From Myxococcus guangdongensis (GTDB lineage: Bacteria; Myxococcota; Myxococcia; Myxococcales; Myxococcaceae), in assembly GCF_024198255.1 (NCBI RefSeq), contig NZ_JAJVKW010000010.1, forward strand, positions 310,001-374,000: a stretch of 64,000 nucleotides of DNA, written 5' to 3'. The stretch's first letter is position 1; every line of letters starts with the position of its first letter. The notes beneath the pieces were generated by a model, which saw nothing but the letters and a program-made list of their open reading frames with translations, was not told where the DNA came from and ran no database searches. This document shows positions 33,365 through 43,370 of this stretch, in pieces. The position numbers were made by a program, and so were the translations under genes.

Positions 33365-36300
33365 GCCTCGGGCCCGGTGGGCAGCTCGACGGTGAAGGTG
33401 CTGCCCTCGCCGGGGGTGCTCTCCACGTGGATGGAGCCCCCGAGCGCGGTGAGGATTTCGCGCACCAGGTGCAGCCCCAGGCCCAGGCCGCCGTAGGCGC
33501 GCACGGAGACGGCGCGCTCGAAGCGCTCGAAGATGTCGGCCAGCCGGTCCTCCGCGATGCCGATGCCCCGGTCCGTCACGCTCACGCGCACCCGCCCGTC
33601 GTCCTCCCACGCGCGCAGGGTGATGGGCTTGCCCGGGCCGAACTTCAGGGCGTTGGACACCAGGTGCGTCAGCACCTGCCCCAGCCGCGAGCCATCCCAG
33701 TGCCCCCACAGCGGGCCCGCGACCTGGAGCTCCAGCGCGCAGCCGGCGCGCTCCAGGGGCTCGGCGAGCTGGCCCGCCGCGTGGTGGATGAGGTCCGCCA
33801 GGTCCACGCGAGACAGGCGCAGGTCCATCCGCCCGGCCTGGAGGCGGGAGATGTCGAGCATCTCCTCCACCAGCGTGGCCAGCTTCAGCGTCTGGGCGTC
33901 CAGCGTGCGCAGCGCGCGCACGGCGTGGGGCGGCAGCCCGGGCGGCGTGTGGCGCAAGAGCGTCTGCACCATGAGGCGCAGCGAGGTGAGCGGCGTGTTC
34001 AGCTCGTGGGAGGCCACGCTGAGGAACTCGTCGCGCAGGCGCACGGCGTCCTGGGCCTCGCGGTACAGCCGGGCGTTGTCCAGGCAGACGGCCACGCGGC
34101 GCGACAGCTCCTGGGCGAGCCCCAGGTCCGCCTCCGTGTAGCGCCTGCCGGGCGCGCCGGAGACGAAGGTGGCCACGCCCAGCGTCTTGCCTCCGGCGAT
34201 GAGCGGCACGTGCATGGCGGCGCGTGAGCCGATGTCGCGCAGCAGGTCGATGTACTCCTGGCCGTGGCCATGCTCGCGCAGGATGAAGTCGGGGACGTCC
34301 GTGCGCAGGAAGGGCTTGCCGGTACGCAGCGCGTGGACCAGGGCGGGCGGGGACGTCCAGTCCACCGGGTACTTCTCCAGCATCTGCTTCAGGCGCGCCT
34401 CCTTGCGCGCGTCCACGTGCGCCGCCGACAGCACCCGCAGGTGCTCGCCGCGCTCGACGACGGTGACGATGCACCAGTCCGCCAGGAAGGGCACCACCCG
34501 CCGCATGGCGTTGCCCAGCATCACCTCCACGTCCAGCGACTCGGCCAGCGCCAGCCCCGTGTCCGCCAGGAAGCGCACGGCCCGCTCCGCGCGGCGGCGC
34601 TCCTTCACCTCCACGTGGAGCTGCTCGAACAGGCGGCTGTTCTCCAGCGAGATGGCGATCTGCGACGACAGCGTGCGCAGCACCCCCACGCGCTCCGGGG
34701 TGAAGGCGCGCGTGGCCAAATCGTTCTCCAGGTAGAGCACGCCCACCGTGTTGCCATGGCGCTGGATGGGGACGACGAGCGCGGACTTCACCGCGCGGCG
34801 GACCACGTAGGCGTCCCCTACGAAGCGGCCCTGGTGCGCGGCGTCGGCCAGCACCAGCGTCTCGCCGGTGCCGAAGGCGTGCTCCACCAACGTCACCGGC
34901 ACCTGGTGGCTCGCCTCCAGCGGGGTGCGCTCCAGGCTGACGGGCTCGGAGCTGGCGCCCACGGCGCAGACCTGCGGGCTGCCGCCCTCGTCCAGGACGA
35001 GCGCGCCGCGCGTGGCCCCCGCGGCCTCGAAGCACACCGCCATCAGCTTCTCGAGCAGCCGGTCCAGCACCACCTCGCCCACCAGCGTCTCGGAGGCCTT
35101 GAGCAGGGTGAGCAGGTCCAGCGAGGCCCCCGGCGGCGTGGGCCCCGTCGCGGTGGCGCCGAGCTCCACCCAGGGCCGGTCCACCCGCGTCGCCAGCTCC
35201 GGGAACTCCTCCTCCAGCTGCGTCACCTTGGCCTGCGCGCCCCAGCGCATGTAGCCGTCCAGCGCCGCGCGCAGGTACAGCGGCACCAGGCGCCGGTGGC
35301 CCTGCTGCTGGTGGAACCGCCCCGCCAGCTCGTGGGCCAGGGCCTCGTCCTGGAGGAAGCCCTCGGTGTGCGCGCCGTCGATGGCGCTGTCGTACAGCCG
35401 CATCGCCTCCAGCGCCCGGTCCTCCAGCCGCGCCACCTCCGCCGCCACCAGCTGGTGCTTGTGGCGGAAGTTCTCCGGACACGTCCGGGCCCACGCCTCC
35501 AGTCGCCGCTGGTTGTCGGCCACGACGACCAGCAGGGACGCCTTCTCCGCGGGCACCCGGGACGCTCGCGCCAGCAGCGTCAGCGACGTGAGCACGTTGA
35601 AGTCCACGTTGCGGAAGAAGCCCTGCGTGTAGTGCACGTAGGGCAGGGCCTCGCGCGACATCCGCAGCGCCTCGTCGATGTCGCCCATCACGTAGGCGAC
35701 GAGCAGCTTCATCATCGCGAGCAGGTAGAGGTTGGTCTGCTCCGCCCGGTCCGACGCGAGGTACGCGCTCTCATCGAAGTCGTCGTCGTCCAGGCGCGCG
35801 GGCGTGCGCGTGCGGCCCTGGAGCGCGCGGATGGCCTGCCGGTAGAGGATGGACACGTCCACCATGCCCCGCACGTTGACGCGTCGGGAGTAGGAGAGGG
35901 CGGTGTCGATGGAGCCGAGGATGCGCACCAGCTCGGTGCCCATGGCCATCTCCGTGGAGACGACGGTGGTGAGCGCGTAGCTGGTGAACTGCAAATCACC
36001 ACTGGCCAGCCCTGTCGTCACCGCCCGGCGCAGCAGCGACAGGCTGGTGCGCAGGGGCGCGCGCCAGTGATTGACGTTGAGCGTGAGGCTGATGAGCGCC
36101 CGGCACTCCTGCCTGGCGTCGCCCAGCTTGCGCGCGAGCGCCACGCCCAGGTGTCCATGGGCCTGGGCTTCTTCCACCTCGCCCCGGCTCGCGAGCAGCA
36201 TGCCCTGCGAGGCGTGGACGGCGGGGGCCCAGCGCGAGTTGCCGTGTTCCAGCGTGAGCGCCAGCGCCAGCGTGTTGAGCCACGCGAACAGGTCCGGGTC

Positions 36301-39036
36301 CACGAAGAAGGCGGGCGTGACGAGCTCGGACAACAGCTGCACGCAGGCCAGGTGCCGGCTGTCGGTCATCATCGGCGCGTCCAGCAGCGCCTCCACCCGG
36401 CGCCCGTCCAGGTGCTGGCGCACGCGCGCCTGTCCCTCGGCGAGCGCCTCCTGGTAGCCGTGCTCGGGGAACTCCACGCCGAACAAGCGCAGCCCCTCGC
36501 GGCCCGCGGCGAGCGCCTCCGCGTAGCGCCCGGTCATGAGGTTCGCGAGCACCTGGAGGACGTACAGGTCCGCCTTCTGGGTCGCGGACGCGGCGTGCGC
36601 GTGCGCGGTGCACAGCAGCTGCTCCGCCAGCTTCCCGTTGCCGGAGAGGTACGCGCACTCCGCGGCCTCCCGGTGCACCTGGAAGAGCCGCTCCTGTCGC
36701 CGGGCCTCCCCGCCCGCGGGGAGCAGCGACAGGCCCCGGGTGAAGTACACCAGCGCCGCGCCGAAGGCGGAGGCCCCCTTGGCCTTGAAGCCCGCGCGGA
36801 AGAACAGCTCCGCCAGCTGCGTGCGCTCCTCGCCGTCGCTCAGCTTGCCGAGGCCCCGGTGGAGGTGGTCCACCACCGCGAAGAGGCGCTCCTCCAGCGC
36901 GTCGCCCTTCGCGCCGTGCCACAGCTTCCGCCCCACGGCCAGGTGCAGCGTCTGGCGTTGGTCCTCGGTGAGCAGCGAGTACGCCGCCTGCCGGACGCGG
37001 TCGTGCGCGAAGCGGTAGGTGGCCTCGCGCCGCGCGCCGTCCGTCGCCGCGCGCGCGGGCTCGCTCTCGGGGACGAGCAGCCCTTCTCGCAAGAGGCTCC
37101 ACAGCGCGGAGGCCGCGTCCTGCTCGCTCTCGTCGACGAGCGATGACAGCAGGCCCAGCTCCACCTGGTCCCCCAGGCACGAGGCCACCTCCAGCACGTG
37201 CTGGGTGCGCTCCGGCAGGCGGCGGATGGCGGCGAGCAGCAGCTCCACCACGTTCTCCGTCACCTCCACGCGGGACAGTCGCTCCAGCTCCCAGGTCCAC
37301 GTGCCGTGCTCCCAGTCGAAGCGCAGGAGCCCGGACGCGTGCAGCAGGCGCAACAGCCGCGTGAGGAAGAGCGGGTTGCCCGCCGTCTTGCTCGTGAGCA
37401 GCCGGGCCAGGGGCGCCACCCGCGCGGGCTCCAGCTGGAAGGTGTCCGCGCACAGCGCGGTGGTGGCGCCGACGTCCAGCGGCTCCAGCTCGAAGTCCTG
37501 GACGGGCAGCGTGTCCTGCTCCACGAGCACATCGAGCAGGCGCGACAGCGGGTGTCCCGGGCCCACCTCCTGCGGCCGCCACGCGCCGACGAAGAGCACG
37601 TGGCGCGAGCCCGGGTCCGTGCACAGGCTCTCCAGCAGCTGGAGCGAGCCGGGGTCCGCCCACTGCAAGTCATCCAGGAACAGCAGCAGCGCGTGCCGGG
37701 GCGTGGCCAGCGACTGCACGAAGGACTGGAAGAGCAGGTGGAAGCGCGCGGCGGACTCCACCGGCCCCAGCGCCGGCGGCAGCGGCTGCGGCCCGAGCAG
37801 CACCTCCAGCGCGGGCACCACGTCGGTGATGACGCGCGCGTGCGGCCCCAGCGCGCCCAACAGCCGCTCCCGCCAGAAGTCACGCGACGGGGGGGACTCC
37901 TCCAACAGCTCGCGCATCAGCCCCTGGAACGCCTGGACGAAGGCGGCATAGGGCACGTTGCCCTGCAGCTGGTTGAACTTGCCGGTGAGCAGCCGGTCTC
38001 CGGGGAGCGCGTCGCGCGCCAGCTCGTGCACCAACGCGGACTTGCCGATGCCCGCCGCGCCCGACAGCAGCACCAGCTCGCTGCCACCCCGGCGCACGCG
38101 CTCGCGGGCCTCGCGCAGCTCCTCCTGCTCCGGCTCGCGGCCGTACAGCCGCTCCGGGAGCGACAGCTGGTGGGCCAGGTCCAGCCGCCCCAGCGTGAAG
38201 TCCCCGTCGTGCTGGCGCCGCCCGGCCTCGAGCAGGTCCGACAGGAGCGAGTCGGCGCCCTGGTAGCGCTCCTCCGGCATCTTCGCGAGCAGCTTGAGGA
38301 CGATGTCCGAGACGATGCGCGGCACCGCGGGGTTGACGAAGGCGGGCGGCACGGGCGCGCGGGCCAGGTGCGCGTGCACCAGCTCCACCGGGTCCGGGGA
38401 GGTGAAGGGTGGCAGCCCCGTGAGCAGCTCGTAGAAGGTGGCGCCCAGCGAGTACAGGTCCGCGCGGTGGTCGATGGGCCGGTTCATCCGCCCCGTCTGC
38501 TCGGGGGCGACGTACGGCAGGGCCCACTGGAGCTCGCCGGGCAAATCACGCGTGGGGGCGATGCCCGAGACGCGCGTGGCCAGGTCGAAGTCGATGAGCG
38601 TCAGGTGCGTGCCGCTGGCGCTCATCACCAGGTTGGTGGGGTTGAGGTCGCGGTGGATGACGTGCTGCTCGTGCAGGCGGGTGAGGATGCCGGTGAGCTG
38701 GAGGGCCAGCTCCATGAAGCGCTCCAGGTCCACGGGCTTGCGGCGCAGCCACGCCTGGAGGGTGTGCGGCCCCGCGTCCTCCAGCACCAGCGCGGGCGGG
38801 TGCGAGGGCGCGTCCTCCAGCCAGACGGCCCGCGCGAGGTCGGGCACGGCGTCGCGCAGCTCGGTGAGCAGCGCGTGCTCGTGGCGCAGCATGGGCGCGC
38901 TGCCAGCGGCGAGCGGCCCCTGGCGGACCTGCTTGATGACGAGGGGCCGGCCATCGTGTGCCCAGGTGCGGAACACGACGTACCGGCGTCCTCGGTGGAT
39001 TTCCTGTAGGCCTTCGGTCCCCGGCGCCTGCCACAT
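33331..39036 (-). CDS. Ser/Thr protein kinase - AAA ATPase - GAF - GAF - histidine kinase fusion
   Basis: 1901 residues. Kinase (about 15-265): Lys35 in LVIKQV, HRDLNPTN (D130, N135), DFD (149-151) instead of DFG and Asn132 where HRDLK has Lys. AAA/NB-ARC-like ATPase (about 305-560): SGAAGIGKSALVHEL, LLFLDDLQWADP. A long TPR-like helical region (about 560-1300), two GAF domains (about 1310-1460 and 1490-1660), then a HisKA domain (SVASHELNTPLTS), N-box HLVSNALKFGPG, and GIGI/GLGLGLHLV. Such 'multi-kinases' link Ser/Thr and His signalling in myxobacteria. ATG 39036 is chosen; GTG 39144 would add 36 residues. Cytoplasmic; its response regulator is not adjacent. Confidence 0.9.
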   Translation of the reverse strand: MWQAPGTEGLQEIHRGRRYVVFRTWAHDGRPLVIKQVRQGPLAAGSAPMLRHEHALLTELRDAVPDLARAVWLEDAPSHPPALVLEDAGPHTLQAWLRRKPVDLERFMELALQLTGILTRLHEQHVIHRDLNPTNLVMSASGTHLTLIDFDLATRVSGIAPTRDLPGELQWALPYVAPEQTGRMNRPIDHRADLYSLGATFYELLTGLPPFTSPDPVELVHAHLARAPVPPAFVNPAVPRIVSDIVLKLLAKMPEERYQGADSLLSDLLEAGRRQHDGDFTLGRLDLAHQLSLPERLYGREPEQEELREARERVRRGGSELVLLSGAAGIGKSALVHELARDALPGDRLLTGKFNQLQGNVPYAAFVQAFQGLMRELLEESPPSRDFWRERLLGALGPHARVITDVVPALEVLLGPQPLPPALGPVESAARFHLLFQSFVQSLATPRHALLLFLDDLQWADPGSLQLLESLCTDPGSRHVLFVGAWRPQEVGPGHPLSRLLDVLVEQDTLPVQDFELEPLDVGATTALCADTFQLEPARVAPLARLLTSKTAGNPLFLTRLLRLLHASGLLRFDWEHGTWTWELERLSRVEVTENVVELLLAAIRRLPERTQHVLEVASCLGDQVELGLLSSLVDESEQDAASALWSLLREGLLVPESEPARAATDGARREATYRFAHDRVRQAAYSLLTEDQRQTLHLAVGRKLWHGAKGDALEERLFAVVDHLHRGLGKLSDGEERTQLAELFFRAGFKAKGASAFGAALVYFTRGLSLLPAGGEARRQERLFQVHREAAECAYLSGNGKLAEQLLCTAHAHAASATQKADLYVLQVLANLMTGRYAEALAAGREGLRLFGVEFPEHGYQEALAEGQARVRQHLDGRRVEALLDAPMMTDSRHLACVQLLSELVTPAFFVDPDLFAWLNTLALALTLEHGNSRWAPAVHASQGMLLASRGEVEEAQAHGHLGVALARKLGDARQECRALISLTLNVNHWRAPLRTSLSLLRRAVTTGLASGDLQFTSYALTTVVSTEMAMGTELVRILGSIDTALSYSRRVNVRGMVDVSILYRQAIRALQGRTRTPARLDDDDFDESAYLASDRAEQTNLYLLAMMKLLVAYVMGDIDEALRMSREALPYVHYTQGFFRNVDFNVLTSLTLLARASRVPAEKASLLVVVADNQRRLEAWARTCPENFRHKHQLVAAEVARLEDRALEAMRLYDSAIDGAHTEGFLQDEALAHELAGRFHQQQGHRRLVPLYLRAALDGYMRWGAQAKVTQLEEEFPELATRVDRPWVELGATATGPTPPGASLDLLTLLKASETLVGEVVLDRLLEKLMAVCFEAAGATRGALVLDEGGSPQVCAVGASSEPVSLERTPLEASHQVPVTLVEHAFGTGETLVLADAAHQGRFVGDAYVVRRAVKSALVVPIQRHGNTVGVLYLENDLATRAFTPERVGVLRTLSSQIAISLENSRLFEQLHVEVKERRRAERAVRFLADTGLALAESLDVEVMLGNAMRRVVPFLADWCIVTVVERGEHLRVLSAAHVDARKEARLKQMLEKYPVDWTSPPALVHALRTGKPFLRTDVPDFILREHGHGQEYIDLLRDIGSRAAMHVPLIAGGKTLGVATFVSGAPGRRYTEADLGLAQELSRRVAVCLDNARLYREAQDAVRLRDEFLSVASHELNTPLTSLRLMVQTLLRHTPPGLPPHAVRALRTLDAQTLKLATLVEEMLDISRLQAGRMDLRLSRVDLADLIHHAAGQLAEPLERAGCALELQVAGPLWGHWDGSRLGQVLTHLVSNALKFGPGKPITLRAWEDDGRVRVSVTDRGIGIAEDRLADIFERFERAVSVRAYGGLGLGLHLVREILTALGGSIHVESTPGEGSTFTVELPTGPEAQKSSYSIEMT

Positions 39037-39197
39037 CGTCCGTCCCCGCCGCGAGGCGAGCTCCTCCGTCCGGCCCCCAGGCGCTTGGACGCTTCCAGGC
39101 GCGGGCGGGCCCGTCTCCTTCAGGATTTGGACGAAGTCGCCCACAGGCGACGGGCGGCGGGGTGGGGCCTCGCGGGGTGCCCGGTCTGCGAGCAGCC

Positions 39198-40259
39198 TCA
39201 GCTCACGCGGCGCAGCTCCGGCAGGTCCTCCGGCTTGAGCGCCCAGGGCGGCGTCGCCGGCAGCGTGGACAGGAAGCCCGTCTGCACCGCGGGGAAGCCA
39301 TCCACCTGGGCCGCGTCCGGGAAGAGCGAGCCGGGGCGCACCATGCTGCCGGCGCCGACCAGGCAGCCGCGCCCCAGCCGGCTGCGGTCGCAGAGGATGG
39401 CGCCCGCCTCCACGACGGTGCTCGCGCCCACGAAGCAGCCGTGCACCAGGCAGCCCGGTCCGATGATGGCCCCGTCCTCCACCACCAGCGTGCCACCCGG
39501 TTGCAGCTGCACCACCGTGTTGGCGTGGATGCGCACGCCCGCGCCGATGCGCAGCGGCGCGTGGGACTCGCCGATGATGCGCACGCCGGCGCCGATGATG
39601 GCGCCGGGGCCGATGAGCACGTCGCCCGTCACTTCGGCGGAGGAGAACAGGGTGGCGGTGGGGTGGACGAGCGGGTGCTTGTCTCGGAGGGAATAGAGCT
39701 GTCCCATGGGTGCATCCTCGGCGCGGTCTCGGGCGAAGAAAGGGGTGAGGGGCTGTTGGGGAAGGGTGAGCGAGCCGCCGCGCGTGGCGCGCAGCCGCTC
39801 GAGGTCTCCGGTGTCCACGCGCCGCACGACGCGCGCGGGTCGGCCGACGACGACGGAATCCGAGGGCACCCACATGCCGGAGGGCACCAGCGCCCCGTCG
39901 GCCACGAGGCAGCGGTCGCCCAGTCGGGCGTCCGGTTGGAGGATGGCCCCCGCGCCCACGTCGCACAGGTGGCCCACCGACGCGCCGAGCACCATGCTGC
40001 GCGGGCCCAACGTCGTCTTCTCTCCCACCACCACGGGATGACGCGCGGTGCCGACGACGGTGGTGTTCTCCCGCAGGACGGAGCCCGCACCGAGTTGAAC
40101 CGCGCCCTCCGGAGAGCAGACCACCGCGCCTTGTGCGAGGTGGACTCCGGGTCCCAGGTGCACGCGCCCCAGCACGCGCGCACTGCTGGCCAGACGGAAG
40201 TGCGCGGTGCCCGGGCTGGGTTCTGACGGGAACGGCGTACGCGAGAAGCTCGTCATCAT
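39198..40259 (-). CDS. Double left-handed beta-helix (hexapeptide-repeat) transferase/gamma-CA-like protein
   Basis: 353 residues with two hexapeptide-repeat regions: about 28-140 (LGRVHLGPGVHLAQGAVV, VVGTARHPVVVG) and about 210-310 (GDVLIGPGAIIGAG, HANTVVQLQPGGTLVV, VGASTVVEAG). They are joined by a Leu/Arg-rich segment and a second MGQLYSLRDKHP start-like motif that looks like a fused second copy. Candidates are PaaY/gamma-carbonic-anhydrase-like proteins or acyltransferases. No clear CA zinc triad was confirmed. ATG 40259 (with a second ATG at 40256). It lies upstream of the multi-kinase on the same strand. Confidence 0.8.
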   Translation of the reverse strand: MMTSFSRTPFPSEPSPGTAHFRLASSARVLGRVHLGPGVHLAQGAVVCSPEGAVQLGAGSVLRENTTVVGTARHPVVVGEKTTLGPRSMVLGASVGHLCDVGAGAILQPDARLGDRCLVADGALVPSGMWVPSDSVVVGRPARVVRRVDTGDLERLRATRGGSLTLPQQPLTPFFARDRAEDAPMGQLYSLRDKHPLVHPTATLFSSAEVTGDVLIGPGAIIGAGVRIIGESHAPLRIGAGVRIHANTVVQLQPGGTLVVEDGAIIGPGCLVHGCFVGASTVVEAGAILCDRSRLGRGCLVGAGSMVRPGSLFPDAAQVDGFPAVQTGFLSTLPATPPWALKPEDLPELRRVS

Positions 40260-40547
40260 GAGTGGGCGCAAGCTACACCTCGCCTTGGCGATGAAGGACC
40301 GCCCGGCGGCGCAGGGGTGGTGTCGGAGGTGAAACGCCCAACAGCGCGGAACCCCGCCCACGGTCCAGGGTTCGTGACGTCCACCCACGCTCCCCCGGGC
40401 GGAGAGGACAAGGCCGTGCTCGCCCGTCCGCCGCTCCCATGGCGCTGTGCGGGTCAGCCGGTCGCGCACCTTGGCGTCCCTGGACGCCGTCGCCCCTTCC
40501 TGCCAGAAGGGCCGCAGGTCGCGGGGGCGGTCCAGGAGGCAGCACAC

Positions 40548-41966
40548 ATGTCGCAGGTGGAGGTGCGGGAAGCCGCGCCGGAAGAGGGCTTCTGGGCGTC
40601 GCTGAAGGAGGCCATGCACGGCACGCAGAAGGACCTCACGGGGCTGCCCGTGAAGCGCGCCATCTTCCTGCTCGCGGTCCCCATGGTGCTGGAGATGGTG
40701 ATGGAGTCCATCTTCGCGGTGGTGGACGTCTTCTTCGTCGGGCGGCTGGGCGCGGATGCGGTGGCCACGGTGGGGCTGACGGAGTCGCTGCTCACCATCA
40801 TCTACGCGGCGGCCGCGGGCCTGAGCATCGGCGCCACCGCGCTGGTGTCGCGGCGCATTGGTGAGAAGAACCCGGAGCAGGCCGCGCGCACGGCGGTGCA
40901 GGCGATGGGCCTGGGTGTGTTCCTGGCCATCCCCCTGGCGGTGGGCGGCGTGGTGTTCTCCCGCTCCCTGCTGGAGCTGATGGGCGGCGCGCCCTGGGTG
41001 CTCGAGCACGGCGTGCGCTACACGCAGGTGATGCTCGGCGGCATGGGCACGGTGCTGCTGCTGTTCCTCATCAACGCCATCTTCCGGGGCGCGGGGGACG
41101 CGGCCATCGCCATGCGGGTGCTGTGGCTGGCCAACGCCATCAACATCGTCCTGGCGCCGTTGCTCATCTTCGGCGTGGGCCCCTTCCCGGAGCTGGGCGT
41201 GATGGGCGCGGCGGTGGCCACGACCATCGGCCGAGGCTGCGGCGTGGTGTATCAAATCTACCGGTTGGCCCGGGGCGGCGGACGGCTGCACGTGCGCTGG
41301 GAGCACGTGCGTCTGGAGTTGGGCACCATGCTCTCCATGCTGCGGCTGTCCGGCGCGGGCACGGCGCAGTCGCTGGTGAACACCACGAGCTGGGTGGTGC
41401 TGGCGCGCATCGTCTCCTCCTTCGGCAGCCAGGCGGTGGCGGGCTACACCATCGCGATGCGCATCGTGCTCTTCGCGCTGCTGCCCTCGTGGGGGCTGGC
41501 CAACGCGGCGGCGACGATGGTGGGACAGAGCCTGGGCGCGCGTCAGCCGGAGCGCGGCGAGCACGCGGTGTGGACGGCGGGGCGCATCAACGCCGTGTTC
41601 CTGGGCTCGTTGGGCGTGTTGTTCGTCGCCTTCGCCCGGCCGCTGGTGAGCGGCTTCTCCATGGACCCGGTGGTGGTGGACCATGGCTCGCACGCGCTGC
41701 GCATCATCAGCGGGGGCTTCCTGTTCTATGCCTTCGGCATGGTGCTGACGCAGTCGTTCAACGGCGCGGGGGACACGATGACGCCCACGCTCATCAACGT
41801 GTTCTGCTTCTGGATACTGGAGCTGCCCCTGGCGTGGGCGCTGTCGGGGCCCTTGAAGATGGGGCCCTCGGGCGTGTTCCTCTCCCTCACGGTGGCCTTC
41901 TCCGTGCTGGCCGTCCTCGCCGCCATCCTCTTCCGGCGGGGGCACTGGAAGCTGCGCCAGGTGTAG
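40548..41966 (+). CDS. MATE-family multidrug/Na+ or H+ antiporter
   Basis: 472 residues with about 12 membrane helices arranged as two homologous halves. The first begins GLPVKRAIFLLAVPMVLEMVMESIFAVVDVFFVGRLG (split here by its helix break at the Pro/Val) and the second after residue 235 (LSGAGTAQSLVNTTSWVVL). Motifs ATVGLTESLLTIIYA and GAGDTMTPTLINVFCFW are typical of the family. It exports cationic or organic compounds in exchange for Na+ or H+. ATG 40548 is chosen because AGGAGG lies upstream and the family starts there. Divergent from the beta-helix gene; 289 bases lie between the two starts. Confidence 0.93.
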   Translation: MSQVEVREAAPEEGFWASLKEAMHGTQKDLTGLPVKRAIFLLAVPMVLEMVMESIFAVVDVFFVGRLGADAVATVGLTESLLTIIYAAAAGLSIGATALVSRRIGEKNPEQAARTAVQAMGLGVFLAIPLAVGGVVFSRSLLELMGGAPWVLEHGVRYTQVMLGGMGTVLLLFLINAIFRGAGDAAIAMRVLWLANAINIVLAPLLIFGVGPFPELGVMGAAVATTIGRGCGVVYQIYRLARGGGRLHVRWEHVRLELGTMLSMLRLSGAGTAQSLVNTTSWVVLARIVSSFGSQAVAGYTIAMRIVLFALLPSWGLANAAATMVGQSLGARQPERGEHAVWTAGRINAVFLGSLGVLFVAFARPLVSGFSMDPVVVDHGSHALRIISGGFLFYAFGMVLTQSFNGAGDTMTPTLINVFCFWILELPLAWALSGPLKMGPSGVFLSLTVAFSVLAVLAAILFRRGHWKLRQV

Positions 41967-42032
41967 GCGTCACGCCGTGATGTCACCGCGCGGCGCTTGA
42001 CTCGGGTGGGGTGCGCGGAGGGCAATGGGCCC

Positions 42033-43349
42033 ATGCGACGCGCGCTCCTCGTGGCCTGTCTGTTGTCCGGATTGTCTGCTTCCGCCGCACCGCCCCCGAA
42101 GTCCTACGTGCTCAAGGCCGCGCGTCTGTTCGACGCGAGGACGGGCAAGCTCGTCACGCCGGGCGTGGTGGTGGTGGTCGACGGCAAGGTGTCGGCGGTG
42201 GGCGCGGCGGCGAAGACGCCCGAGGGCGCGCGCGTGGTGGAGCTGGGGGACGCGACGCTGCTGCCGGGCTTCATGGACGCGCACACGCACCTGACGGGCG
42301 AGGCGGGGGAGGACTGGCGCCAGGACGTCATCGACTCCCTGCAGCGCACGGTGCCGGAGCAGACGCTGGAGGCGCTGCCGCGCGCGAAGGTGACGCTGAT
42401 GGCGGGCTTCACCACGGTGCGCAACCTGGGCGCGGCGGACTTCATCGACGTGGGCCTGCGCAACTCCATCCGCCGGGGCACGGTGGTGGGGCCGCGCGTG
42501 CTGACGGCCACGGCGGGCCTGGGGACGACGGGTGGCCACTGTGATGGTGGCAACTCCTGGCGCAAGGGCGCGCTGGCGGACGAGACGGGCGCGGGCGTGG
42601 CGGACGGGCCGGAGGCGCTGCGCGTGAAGGTGCGCGAGGCGGTGAAGTACGGCGCGGACCTCATCAAGGTGTGCGCCACGGGCGGGGTGCTGAGCCTCAA
42701 CGCGGACGTGGGCTCGCCGCAGCTGACGCAGGCGGAGCTGGACGCGGTTGTCGACGAGGCGCATGCGCGCGGGCGCAAGGTGGCCGCCCATGCCCACGGC
42801 GCGGAGGGGGCGAAGCGGGCCATCCGCGCGGGCGTGGACTCCATCGAGCACGGCTCGATGCTGGATGACGAGGCGTTGGAGCTGATGAAGAAGAAGGGCA
42901 CCTGGTTCGTGCCCACCGCCATGGCCTTCCAGGGCGTGAAGGCGCTGGCGGACAAGGGGGGCCTCCCCGAGGAGAACGTGCGCAAGGTGCGCACGGTGGA
43001 GGTGTCGCGCGAGCAGGTGCTGCGCAAGGCCATCTCGCGCGGGGTGCGCATCGCCTTCGGCACGGACGCGGGGGTCTATGCGCACGGGCGGAACGCGGGC
43101 GAGTTCGCGCTGCTGGTGCAGGCGGGCATGTCGCCGGCCGAGTCCCTGCGCGCGGCGACGGTGCACGCCGCGGAGCTGCTGGGCGTGTCCGCCACGCTGG
43201 GCGCGCTGGAGCCCGGCAAGCTCGCGGACGTGGTGGCGGTGCCGGGCAATCCGCTCGAGGACATCCGGAAGACGCAGGCCGTGTTCTTCGTGATGAAGGA
43301 GGGGGTCATCCACCGCGATGACACCGCGGCCTCGTCGGCCCCGCGCTGA
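42033..43349 (+). CDS. Exported metal-dependent amidohydrolase (Xaa-Pro dipeptidase/imidazolonepropionase-like)
   Basis: 438 residues. Signal peptide MRRALLVACLLSGLSASA with cut before APPPKS. Amidohydrolase-superfamily site: DAHTHL (H-x-H), the lysine in LIKVCATGG (carboxylated bridge), AHAHG, IEHGS and FGTDAG. This order and the GDATLLPGFMDAHTHL strand are shared by exported peptidase-like amidohydrolases that cleave Xaa-Pro or Xaa-Arg/Lys dipeptides. Substrate not fixed by sequence. GGAGGG precedes ATG 42033, which is 66 bases after the MATE gene on the same strand, so co-transcription is possible. Confidence 0.9.
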   Translation: MRRALLVACLLSGLSASAAPPPKSYVLKAARLFDARTGKLVTPGVVVVVDGKVSAVGAAAKTPEGARVVELGDATLLPGFMDAHTHLTGEAGEDWRQDVIDSLQRTVPEQTLEALPRAKVTLMAGFTTVRNLGAADFIDVGLRNSIRRGTVVGPRVLTATAGLGTTGGHCDGGNSWRKGALADETGAGVADGPEALRVKVREAVKYGADLIKVCATGGVLSLNADVGSPQLTQAELDAVVDEAHARGRKVAAHAHGAEGAKRAIRAGVDSIEHGSMLDDEALELMKKKGTWFVPTAMAFQGVKALADKGGLPEENVRKVRTVEVSREQVLRKAISRGVRIAFGTDAGVYAHGRNAGEFALLVQAGMSPAESLRAATVHAAELLGVSATLGALEPGKLADVVAVPGNPLEDIRKTQAVFFVMKEGVIHRDDTAASSAPR

Positions 43350-43370
43350 AGCGGGGGCCTTGTCACCACG

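Noticed and set aside
39037..39966. N-terminal extension of the multi-kinase to 39966
   Set aside because: It overlaps the beta-helix gene in another frame, has no domain, and is Arg/Gly/His-rich.
40260..41945. N-terminal extension of the beta-helix gene across the MATE gene
   Set aside because: It is antisense to the MATE exporter and has shadow composition.
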